Source: Anaerolineales bacterium
GTDB taxonomy: Bacteria; Chloroflexota; Anaerolineae; Anaerolineales; Villigracilaceae
NCBI GenBank assembly: GCA_024763295.1
Contig: JANTFU010000021.1
Location: forward strand, 1 to 14,670
Direction: 5' to 3'
DNA: 14,670 bases
In this document: in pieces, positions 7,159 through 13,202 of the stretch
How the letters are laid out: each line of letters begins with the position of its first letter
Numbering within the stretch: the first letter of the stretch is position 1
The notes under the pieces: model-generated
Database searches by the model: none
The model's input: the letters and a program-made list of their open reading frames with translations, nothing else
Told to the model about the DNA's origin: nothing
Made by a program: the position numbers and the translations under genes

Positions 7159-9279
7159 TTACCGTTCAATTTGATAAAAAGGCATCAATTTCTTATTGCC
7201 AAAATTCGCCACAGGCTCACCTAAACGCCCGACAAACTCGCCTTTATAGGGCAGGTCAGCCAGAATATCCGGATTAGCGAAGGCGTAGTCCATGCCCATC
7301 GCGGCGAGCACTTCGTCCGCGCGCCCGTCTTTGTGCGCGAGGAAATAGTCGTAGCTGTTAATCAAACCGTCCATGTTGACGATGGTGCGGTCGGCGATGA
7401 AGTAACCCAAATTTCCACCGCCGGTCATCCCAATCATCGCGCCCGGTTCGGTATTTGCTTCGACAACCGCAAGAATTTCCATGTAAGGATGTCCATCATT
7501 TTCGACACCGTAGGGCATTAGACGGGCGAGATGCTGATAATACGTCAGCGCACCGTAGATGCCGAAGAAATATATGCCCAGCCAAAGCACGGATTCGGCT
7601 TTGACGGAAATCCGCTTGAAGGCACGCACTAGGCTGTCCACAAGCAGAGCAAGCAGGAAGATGGTCAAGACGTAATGCGTGACCCAATACCACTCCTTCG
7701 CTGCCGAGTAGCCGCCCGCATTATAGGACAAGGGTTGAATCAGCGCAGCGGCAAATAGTGGAACCAAGCCCAAGTCCACGCTCGCGCGCGTCATCCGTTT
7801 TTGAGAGAGCAGAAAGATGATTGAGATGGTAATCACGCTGACGAGGGAGAGCATCCAAAAGGTCTCGTCCCCCAATCCAAGCGCGTCCCGCACGCTGACG
7901 ATGAATTTGGTTGCCAGTCCCCAAGCATTGAAGTCGCTCTGAACACCCGCATCAAAACCAAAGAACTGATAAATCTCACGCGCCGAACCACCATACACGC
8001 GCCCCGACAACGATCCCCACCAACGCTTGACCTGCCCGCTGACAGGCGATGCTGTGCCGAAAACGGCTTTGTTGAAAAACATGTAAGCAACGAGTGCAGC
8101 GCCAAGAATGCCGTAATAGCGGATGCCTTCGCTAAACCAACGTGACCAATACTTTTGAAAGAATTGCACAGGCGAAAGGCTCTCTTTTTGCGGTGCGTGC
8201 GCCATTTGGCGTAAGGAAAAACGCGTAATCAATACCCAGAAAAATGTTAGGATGGCATTCCAAATCAGCGCGGAACGCGGGACATTACCGATCCAACCGA
8301 TGCGACCAGCGAGATAGACCAGGATAATGACAACAGCTTGGGCACGAACGGCGGCAATGACGATGTGCTTGGCAAGCTCAAGCCGCGTGTGCTGGCGTGG
8401 GTCTTGATAAAGCCCTGCGAAGAAATACGAGAACAAGCTCGCAATGAACGAAAGCGCGATAAGGGTATAGGCAGTCGCGGGGTATTCGTAGAAATAGTAG
8501 TCTTTGACACCAACGCGCAAAAGAATGGTCAGAAAGCCAAAAAGAACGCTGGCGAAAATATCGCCCAGCAAGAAGTAACGCGCATAGGTTTCACGAAAGA
8601 TGAGATAAATGCCAAAGAGCAAAACGAGGAACACGGTGTCGAGACGGCTGAACATGACGAGCACAGCGAAGAAAGCGAGTTTGGTGATTTCAGGGTTGAC
8701 TCCGCGAGGCGCGTCTTTTTGCGCCGAAGCGGTCTCGCCATTTGTGGGACTGCGTCGGCGGTAAAGCTGCCTCGCAGAATCATCTGAATTGGCGAATTTC
8801 TGTGCCTGATAGAGAAAAAACAAAAGTGTCAAAACCGTCAGACCCGTTTCCAAGCCGTATTGCACAACAGTCTCGTGGATATAAATGCTGAACGCCCAAA
8901 AGAGCGCCACAAAACTCCCAACCAACGGCGAAAGCGTGCGCGAGACAAGCCGAAAGAGCAAAACCACCGAAGCGGCGTGCATAGCTGCCATTAGCAAGAG
9001 CAAAATGCGCAAGGGCAAGACCAAATCAAAACGCGCCAAGGCAAAAATGGGGATATTAATCAGCATCCAAAGCGGGTGATAGCCGTTCGCTAAATTTACG
9101 CCATCGAAGGTGCTGCCGTGCCCTTCGCTGATATTCTGCGCAACCTTGAAATAATAATAAGCATCATCGCGTGTAAACCAACGATTTGGAAAGTTATGCG
9201 CATCCGAGAAAGCGGCATAAAACGCGCCAGCCATGATGGCAATGATGAGGGTGAATTCAAAGAGTCTCTCTTTTTTCAT
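7159..9279 (-). CDS. GT39/GT-C-like membrane glycosyltransferase with an in-frame repeat insertion
   Basis: A 706-residue polytopic membrane protein resembling polyprenyl-phosphate-sugar-dependent (dolichyl-phosphate-mannose-type) glycosyltransferases. The first helix is at about 8-24. The first outer loop has RDDAYYYFKVA (37-47), whose Asp pair is the expected GT-C catalytic acid region, and NGYHPLW (65-71) is typical. YGLETGL (141-147) resembles a conserved motif of these proteins. About ten further helices follow, and the last ~110 residues form a soluble domain. Residues 167-194 are a charged stretch encoded by an 84-bp palindromic element (see that entry) in a loop between helices. The ATG at 9279 is preferred to an in-frame TTG at 9333, which lies in heptamer repeats; no good Shine-Dalgarno is seen. 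The acceptor is unknown, and surface glycan or glycoprotein is likely. Confidence 0.85.
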   Translation of the reverse strand: MKKERLFEFTLIIAIMAGAFYAAFSDAHNFPNRWFTRDDAYYYFKVAQNISEGHGSTFDGVNLANGYHPLWMLINIPIFALARFDLVLPLRILLLLMAAMHAASVVLLFRLVSRTLSPLVGSFVALFWAFSIYIHETVVQYGLETGLTVLTLLFFLYQAQKFANSDDSARQLYRRRSPTNGETASAQKDAPRGVNPEITKLAFFAVLVMFSRLDTVFLVLLFGIYLIFRETYARYFLLGDIFASVLFGFLTILLRVGVKDYYFYEYPATAYTLIALSFIASLFSYFFAGLYQDPRQHTRLELAKHIVIAAVRAQAVVIILVYLAGRIGWIGNVPRSALIWNAILTFFWVLITRFSLRQMAHAPQKESLSPVQFFQKYWSRWFSEGIRYYGILGAALVAYMFFNKAVFGTASPVSGQVKRWWGSLSGRVYGGSAREIYQFFGFDAGVQSDFNAWGLATKFIVSVRDALGLGDETFWMLSLVSVITISIIFLLSQKRMTRASVDLGLVPLFAAALIQPLSYNAGGYSAAKEWYWVTHYVLTIFLLALLVDSLVRAFKRISVKAESVLWLGIYFFGIYGALTYYQHLARLMPYGVENDGHPYMEILAVVEANTEPGAMIGMTGGGNLGYFIADRTIVNMDGLINSYDYFLAHKDGRADEVLAAMGMDYAFANPDILADLPYKGEFVGRLGEPVANFGNKKLMPFYQIER
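8698..8781. repeat. In-frame 84-bp element with terminal inverted repeats
   Basis: The ends GACTCCGCGAGGC (8698-8710) and GCCTCGCAGAATC (8769-8781) are inverted repeats matching at 11 of 13 positions. Similarity continues inward (…GCGCCGAAGC against …CCGCCGACGC on the other strand). The span is exactly 84 bp. On the minus strand it encodes 28 residues, from DSARQLYRRR to APRGV, inside the GT39-like gene without breaking its frame. Its charged, Arg-rich translation contrasts with the flanking hydrophobic helices. It looks like a small palindromic element that landed in a tolerant loop. Confidence 0.65.
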
Positions 9280-9288
9280 AGAAGAAAT

Positions 9289-9316
9289 ATTGCGTAAAAC
9301 GTGTTGCGTAATGATT
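9289..9316 (-). repeat. Degenerate heptamer array, left arm
   Basis: Four degenerate 7-base units in register: ATTGCGT, AAAACGT, GTTGCGT, AATGATT. The unit is a cyclic permutation of the reverse complement of the GCAATAC-like units at 9331-9365, so the two arrays face each other. They occupy the gap upstream of the GT39-like gene. Confidence 0.55.
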
Positions 9317-9330
9317 TTTCCGCCAGCATA

Positions 9331-9365
9331 CAATTACGAAATACGCACTACGCAATCCGCAACGT
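9331..9365 (+). repeat. Degenerate heptamer array, right arm
   Basis: Five 7-base units in register: CAATTAC, GAAATAC, GCACTAC, GCAATCC, GCAACGT (consensus about GCAATAC). The array covers the last codons and the stop of the dehydrogenase gene. GTGTTGCGTAAT (9301-9312) can pair with ATTACGAAATAC (9333-9344) at 10 of 12 positions, giving a hairpin after that gene. Confidence 0.6.
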
Positions 9366-10379
9366 AATTTTACCCATTTGCTCGCCGCTCTCGAGGCGCT
9401 CATGCGCGAGCGCGGCATCTTTCAAGTCAAAAGTCGTATCCACAACGGGCTTGAGTTTGCCTGCGACCACCAGTGACATAACGGCATCAAAATCCTTCAG
9501 CGTGCCCATCGTTGAGCCGATGATTGAGATATGTTTGGCAAAAATATAGCGGTTGTCAATCTCAAATTGCGGTGCGGCGGTGTTGCCGACCGTCAACAGG
9601 CGACCACCTTTGCGCAAGGCACGAAAAGAAAGCGGGAAAGTCGTACCAACATTATCAACGACCACATCCACACCTTTCCGATTTGTCAGTTTATAAACTT
9701 CTTTAGACCAATTATCCGTTTGCGAACGATTAATCAGGATATCCGCCCCAAGCGACTCGGCAAGTTCGAGTTTTTTCGCGTCGGAACCGACCACGATTAC
9801 ACTTGCTCCCGTCAACTTGGCAATTTGGATGCTGGCGGTATTGACTCCGCCAGATGCCCCGACGACGAGCACGCTCTCACCCGGACGCAGATTACCGCGC
9901 GTGATGAGCGAGTGCCAAGCGGTCTGGTACACCAGCGACGCAGCCGCCGCCGCGTGGAAGTCAAACGTAGCGGGCAGACGATAAAGCTGTTTTGGCGGCA
10001 GCAGGATAAACTCCGCGTAGGTGCCGCGTACGGTTTCGCCAAGCAGATGCCAGTTATTGCAGCGATTATCTTCCCCAGCCAGACAAAAGTCGCATTTACC
10101 GCAACCTAAATTAGCGTTAATCACCACACGGTCGCCGACCTGCCAACCGTCCACACCCGCGCCGACAGCGGCAATCTCGCCCGCGCCGTCCGCGCCAAGA
10201 ATATGCGGCATCTCCAATTTAAGACCGCGCCAACCAACGCGCACAAACAAGTCCATGCGATTGAGAGCGGCGGCGTGCAGTTTGACAAGGACTTTGCCGT
10301 CTGTCACCTCAGGCGTTGGGAAATCGCCATATTGAAGATTGTCAGGGGAGCCGTGTTTGTAAAGGAGAATGGCTTTCAT
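9348..10379 (-). CDS. Zinc-binding medium-chain dehydrogenase/reductase (alcohol dehydrogenase / quinone oxidoreductase-like)
   Basis: A 343-residue NAD(P)-dependent oxidoreductase of the MDR superfamily, cytosolic. The N-terminal GroES-like domain has four cysteines, C93, C96, C99 and C107, the structural zinc lobe. The usual catalytic zinc ligands are not evident: N40 is where the first Cys is expected (ALNRMD), and the GHE motif reads GADGAGE (62-68). The Rossmann domain begins VLVVGASGGVN (170-180), with N180 where a Gly is common. It may therefore work without a catalytic zinc, like quinone oxidoreductases, while keeping the structural one. The substrate is unknown. AAAGGA lies about 8 bases before the ATG. 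The last codons and stop lie in a heptamer array. Confidence 0.9.
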   Translation of the reverse strand: MKAILLYKHGSPDNLQYGDFPTPEVTDGKVLVKLHAAALNRMDLFVRVGWRGLKLEMPHILGADGAGEIAAVGAGVDGWQVGDRVVINANLGCGKCDFCLAGEDNRCNNWHLLGETVRGTYAEFILLPPKQLYRLPATFDFHAAAAASLVYQTAWHSLITRGNLRPGESVLVVGASGGVNTASIQIAKLTGASVIVVGSDAKKLELAESLGADILINRSQTDNWSKEVYKLTNRKGVDVVVDNVGTTFPLSFRALRKGGRLLTVGNTAAPQFEIDNRYIFAKHISIIGSTMGTLKDFDAVMSLVVAGKLKPVVDTTFDLKDAALAHERLESGEQMGKITLRIA

Positions 10380-10405
10380 AATCTATCCTTTTGAATTCCA
10401 GCGGA

Positions 10406-10447
10406 GATTGAGTAGATGACGATGCTTTTCGACGTCGTATCGAAATC
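10406..10447 (+). repeat. Palindromic element, copy 1 (GAGTAG / CGTATCGAA type)
   Basis: The element runs GATTGAGTAG (10406-10415) to CGTATCGAAATC (10436-10447), with outer arms GATT/AATC complementary. It is a second-orientation relative of the copy at 10474-10520. I recall similar GTTGAGTAG...CGTATCGAAAC elements in Actinobacteria and Chloroflexota; this is memory, not a search. Confidence 0.6.
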
Positions 10448-10473
10448 GTAGCGGCTTACATAAATCTGATTTC

Positions 10474-10520
10474 GTGGCTTCGATACGCCCGACGATGGTG
10501 CTGTCAGGCTACTCAGCCAC
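10474..10520 (-). repeat. Palindromic element, copy 2 (inverted)
   Basis: On the minus strand it runs GTGGCTGAGTAG (10520-10509) to CGTATCGAAGCCAC (10487-10474). The outer arms GTGGCT and AGCCAC are fully complementary. It shares GAGTAG and CGTATCGAA with copy 1 but has a different, still self-complementary, outer stem. It lies just past the stop of the family 2 glycosyltransferase gene. The rest of the 10380-10536 gap shows no gene and no promoter I can defend. Confidence 0.6.
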
Positions 10521-10536
10521 CAGTTGACATGAAAAT

Positions 10537-11568
10537 TTATTTCTCATCCTTCTTACGCAAAATTCCTGCCAAATCATCGCCTTGATCGCGACGCAGGAAG
10601 GCTTCGAGCAATTTCTTATTAAGTTGAATCGTCGCCAAACCAAGCAAGATCGCGCCGCCAATTAACAGCAACCAATCACGCAAAACGTGCGGTAAAAATT
10701 GCAGCGCAACAACACGAAACACGCTCTTCACTGCACCATGCAAAACAACCGGAGTCAACAATTTGCCAAAGCCAACCCCAAAGAGAAAGATACCAACGAC
10801 GAAAACGCCCATCCAGATGCGCATACTCAGACTTGGTTCGAGCCAACGCCAAAAGCTGGCACGGTTGTAAATGCGCAACGTATCCCAAAACGCGCCGAAG
10901 ATATTGCGGGAGTTCATACGTCCAAGATTGCCCTGACGGGAATAGCTCAATTTGACGGGATACTCCACGATTTGATACCCAAAACGAGAGGCAGCGACCA
11001 ACAACTCAATATCGTAGGCAAAGCGCCCTACCTTCAGACGCGGAACAGTCGCTTCGAGCACATCGCGTTTGAAGAGCTTGATGCCCGTCTGCGTATCGGT
11101 GATGGATAAGCCAAAGAGAAAAGCGACACTTCTCTTATATAGTCCGCTCATTTGACGGCGCAACCACGGGAATTGGTTTTGGCGCATATCTTTGACGCCT
11201 GCCACCACGTCGGCACCGGTACGATCCATCGTAGACATCAGCTCGAGCAGGTATTCAGGGGCAATCTCCAGATCGGCGTCGAGAAAGGCTACTCTTTTAG
11301 CGGTGGCAAAGCCAAATCCACGAAAGAGCGCGGCACCTTTTCCCTGATTAATTTCTTGCTGTACGGCAATCACGGGATAGCCATCATCCTGCGCGCGTTT
11401 GGCTTCCGCAAAGGTGCTGTCCCCACTGCCATCATCCACAATAATTAGCTCAAAAGCGAGGTCTTTAAGGGTTTCACAAACACGCAGGGCGTTAACATAA
11501 AGATGCTCGCCTTCGTTGTAGGCGGGCATGATGACGGAGAGGGTTAAGTCTTCTGAAGAATGGGGCAT
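10537..11568 (-). CDS. Family 2 glycosyltransferase, polyprenyl-phosphate-sugar synthase-like
   Basis: A 343-residue protein of the dolichol-phosphate mannosyltransferase type, expected to load a sugar from a nucleotide-sugar donor onto a polyprenyl phosphate at the inner membrane face. The GT-A domain (about 9-230) has SVIMPAYNEG (11-20), D45-D46-G-S for nucleotide binding, the DxD-like D97-A-D99, and TQTGIKLFKRDVLE (159-172). Two C-terminal membrane helices are at about 250-275 and 296-316. It would supply a donor for transferases such as the GT39-like protein encoded nearby, but the sugar cannot be read from the sequence. The ATG lies 8 bases after a GC-rich hairpin, and no Shine-Dalgarno is visible. 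The next Met (M14) is inside the fold, so the start is probably right. Confidence 0.9.
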   Translation of the reverse strand: MPHSSEDLTLSVIMPAYNEGEHLYVNALRVCETLKDLAFELIIVDDGSGDSTFAEAKRAQDDGYPVIAVQQEINQGKGAALFRGFGFATAKRVAFLDADLEIAPEYLLELMSTMDRTGADVVAGVKDMRQNQFPWLRRQMSGLYKRSVAFLFGLSITDTQTGIKLFKRDVLEATVPRLKVGRFAYDIELLVAASRFGYQIVEYPVKLSYSRQGNLGRMNSRNIFGAFWDTLRIYNRASFWRWLEPSLSMRIWMGVFVVGIFLFGVGFGKLLTPVVLHGAVKSVFRVVALQFLPHVLRDWLLLIGGAILLGLATIQLNKKLLEAFLRRDQGDDLAGILRKKDEK

Positions 11569-11576
11569 AAAAATGG

Positions 11577-11603
11577 GTAGGGGCGGGGCGATCCCGCCCC
11601 TAC
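11577..11603 (-). terminator. GC-rich hairpin between acyl-CoA dehydrogenase and glycosyltransferase genes
   Basis: A perfect 11-bp stem, GTAGGGGCGGG (11577-11587) and CCCGCCCCTAC (11593-11603), with a 5-base loop. On the minus strand it follows the dehydrogenase stop (11618) and is followed by CCATTTTT, a short T run ending directly at the ATG of the glycosyltransferase gene. It could terminate the dehydrogenase transcript. It also resembles dispersed GTAGGGGCG...CGCCCCTAC palindromes I recall from several bacterial groups. Confidence 0.55.
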
Positions 11604-11617
11604 TTCATGTTTTAGAA

Positions 11618-12787
11618 TTAACGTAAACCTGTTTCGAGACGCGCAATCACAAGGCGCTGAATTTCGCTGGTGCCTTCGTAAATTTCGGTAATTTTGGCAT
11701 CGCGGAAGTAGCGCTCAACAGGATATTCCTTGCTGTAACCTATCCCGCCATGAATTTGCAAGGACGCATGCGCACAAAACATGGCAGTTTCGGAGGCAAA
11801 AAGTTTCGCCGTAGATGCAGCGGTTGTAAAACGCTCGCCGGTCATTTTAGAGCGTTCTTTTGCCAGCGCAGCGTTATAAACCAGCAAACGCGCTGCTTCG
11901 ATACGGGTTTTCATATCCGCCAGCTTGAAGGAAACGCCTTGGAATTGACCAATCTTTTTGCCAAAGGACTCGCGTTCACGCGCATAATCAACGGCGGCGG
12001 CGTAAGCTGCTTCAGCGATACCGAGCGCTTGAGATGCGATTCCAATACGACCGACATCAAGAACGGTCATGGCAATCTTGAAACCTTCGCCTTCTTCACC
12101 GAGCCGATTTTCAACGGGGCAGCGATAATCTTCAAAAACGATCTCGCTGGTCGCCGAGGCGCGGATGCCCATCTTCGGCTCTTTTTTACCGCGCACAAAG
12201 CCGGGCTGATTCGCATCGACAATGAATGCCGTGATGCCCTTTGCGCCCTTGTCAGGATCCGTCATTACATAAACGACCACAAAATCAGCAACGGGACCGC
12301 TCGTGACCCACGACTTGCGACCGTTAAGAATATAGTGATCCCCGTCCCGAACAGCGCGGCTGCGCATCGTCGCCGCATCCGAACCGGACATCGGCTCGGT
12401 CAGCGAGTAGGCGCCAATCTTCTGACCGGACGCAACCGGAGCAACGAATTTCTGCTTCTGCTCTTCCGTCCCGAACTTCATAATTCCATGACAGAAAAGC
12501 GAGTTGTTGACCGACATGATCGTGCCGTGTGATGCATCGACTTTTGCGATCTCTTCCAGTGCCAAAACATACGCCAGCGTATCCATTTCGGCACCGCCAT
12601 ACGCTTCGGGCACTTCGATCCCCATAAAGCCCATTTCGCCCATTTTTTTTATGGTCGCTTTCGGAAAATCGCCGCTCTCATCAAACTCAGCGGCAATCGG
12701 CGCGATCTCATTTTCAGCAAAATCGCGGGCGGCATCCAATATCATTTTATGTTCTTCACTCAACGGGAACAGTGCAGTATCACTCAT
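11618..12787 (-). CDS. Acyl-CoA dehydrogenase
   Basis: A 389-residue FAD-dependent acyl-CoA dehydrogenase, normal family length. It oxidises an acyl-CoA to the 2,3-enoyl-CoA and passes electrons to electron-transfer flavoprotein. The FAD/substrate region AYSLTEPMSGSD is at 126-137, and W160-V-T-S follows. The C-terminal signature QIHGGIGYSKEYPVERYFRDA spans 344-364. Catalytic base E371 lies in IYEGTSEIQR, the position used by short- and medium-chain, butyryl and 2-methyl-branched enzymes; exact chain length cannot be assigned. GGAGG lies 5 bases before the ATG, and a TATAAT with TGn extension lies about 40 bases upstream. No electron-transfer flavoprotein gene is in the window. Together with the propionyl-type carboxylase it fits acyl-CoA catabolism. 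Confidence 0.93.
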   Translation of the reverse strand: MSDTALFPLSEEHKMILDAARDFAENEIAPIAAEFDESGDFPKATIKKMGEMGFMGIEVPEAYGGAEMDTLAYVLALEEIAKVDASHGTIMSVNNSLFCHGIMKFGTEEQKQKFVAPVASGQKIGAYSLTEPMSGSDAATMRSRAVRDGDHYILNGRKSWVTSGPVADFVVVYVMTDPDKGAKGITAFIVDANQPGFVRGKKEPKMGIRASATSEIVFEDYRCPVENRLGEEGEGFKIAMTVLDVGRIGIASQALGIAEAAYAAAVDYARERESFGKKIGQFQGVSFKLADMKTRIEAARLLVYNAALAKERSKMTGERFTTAASTAKLFASETAMFCAHASLQIHGGIGYSKEYPVERYFRDAKITEIYEGTSEIQRLVIARLETGLR

Positions 12788-12823
12788 TTAATCCTCCAGT
12801 GGCAAGAAATTTAAGGTGCATTG

Positions 12824-12832
12824 ATTATAGCA
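12824..12832 (-). promoter_or_regulatory. Extended -10 promoter of the acyl-CoA dehydrogenase gene
   Basis: On the minus strand a perfect TATAAT (12829-12824) is preceded by TGC, making an extended -10. The best -35 candidate, TTCGCC (12851-12846), is weak, which an extended -10 can tolerate. It lies 37 bases before the ATG, leaving room for the GGAGG ribosome-binding site. Confidence 0.6.
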
Positions 12833-12879
12833 TGATGAAGCAAAGGGCGAAGAAAGAAGATGAACATTATTTTTCAGTT

Positions 12880-12907
12880 TTGCTCATCTCCTATTCCCTG
12901 ATACAAT
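12880..12907 (+). promoter_or_regulatory. Promoter of ywbE, probably leaderless
   Basis: TACAAT at 12902-12907 with TTGCTC at 12880-12885 and a 16-base spacer. The ATG of ywbE begins 6 bases after the -10, where transcription would start, and no Shine-Dalgarno lies between. The mRNA probably has no leader. It is divergent from the acyl-CoA dehydrogenase promoter across a gap of about 70 bp. Confidence 0.55.
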
Positions 12908-12913
12908 CAGCCC

Positions 12914-13114
12914 ATGAATGGAAATAAACGCAGTAATATCAAACCCGGTCTCAAGGTGGCAATTGTGCTCAAAAAAGACCAACACAGTGGCAAACTGACC
13001 GAAGGCATTGTTAAAAACATTTTAACCAACTCCTCCACACATCCGCACGGCATCAAAGTGCGCTTGATGGATGGGCAGGTTGGCAGGGTGAAAGAAGTAC
13101 TCAGTATTCAGTAG
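12914..13114 (+). CDS. ywbE: YwbE family protein
   Basis: A 66-residue protein of the YwbE family (DUF2196). It shows the typical features: N-terminal RSNIKPGLKVAIVLKKDQ, the central LTEGIVKNILTNS, then HPHGIKVRLMDGQVGRVKEV. It is a small, basic, beta-rich, probably single-domain protein. Its function is not established. The last four residues (LSIQ) and the stop TAG come from heptamer repeats that follow, so the native end may be near V62. It starts at the first ATG after a -10 box and probably has no leader. The RNA helicase gene lies 88 bp downstream on the same strand and may be cotranscribed. Confidence 0.9.
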   Translation: MNGNKRSNIKPGLKVAIVLKKDQHSGKLTEGIVKNILTNSSTHPHGIKVRLMDGQVGRVKEVLSIQ

Positions 13115-13137
13115 ATCAGTTATCAGTAAACCAGTTG
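13101..13137 (+). repeat. Degenerate heptamer array at the end of ywbE
   Basis: Units TCAGTAT, TCAGTAG, TCAGTTA, TCAGTAA and CCAGTTG, with one extra A after the second and the fourth. The second unit supplies the ywbE stop codon. Confidence 0.65.
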
Positions 13138-13143
13138 TTAGGG

Positions 13144-13183
13144 AACCGGAAAACCGAACAACCGGATAACAGGAAAACAAAAC
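13144..13183 (+). repeat. Octamer tandem array before the RNA helicase gene
   Basis: Five 8-base units in register: AACCGGAA, AACCGAAC, AACCGGAT, AACAGGAA, AACAAAAC. They fill most of the leader before the helicase start and continue as A-rich sequence up to 13199. Confidence 0.6.
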
Positions 13184-13202
13184 AAGAAAAGAGAAAAGCA
13201 TT

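Noticed and set aside
9280..9333. N-terminal extension of the GT39-like protein from TTG
   Set aside because: The codons fall in heptamer arrays, and the ATG at 9279 gives a normal basic start before the first helix.
9289..9365. CRISPR array
   Set aside because: Units are 7 bases with no unique spacers and are degenerate, so this is a short tandem repeat, not CRISPR.
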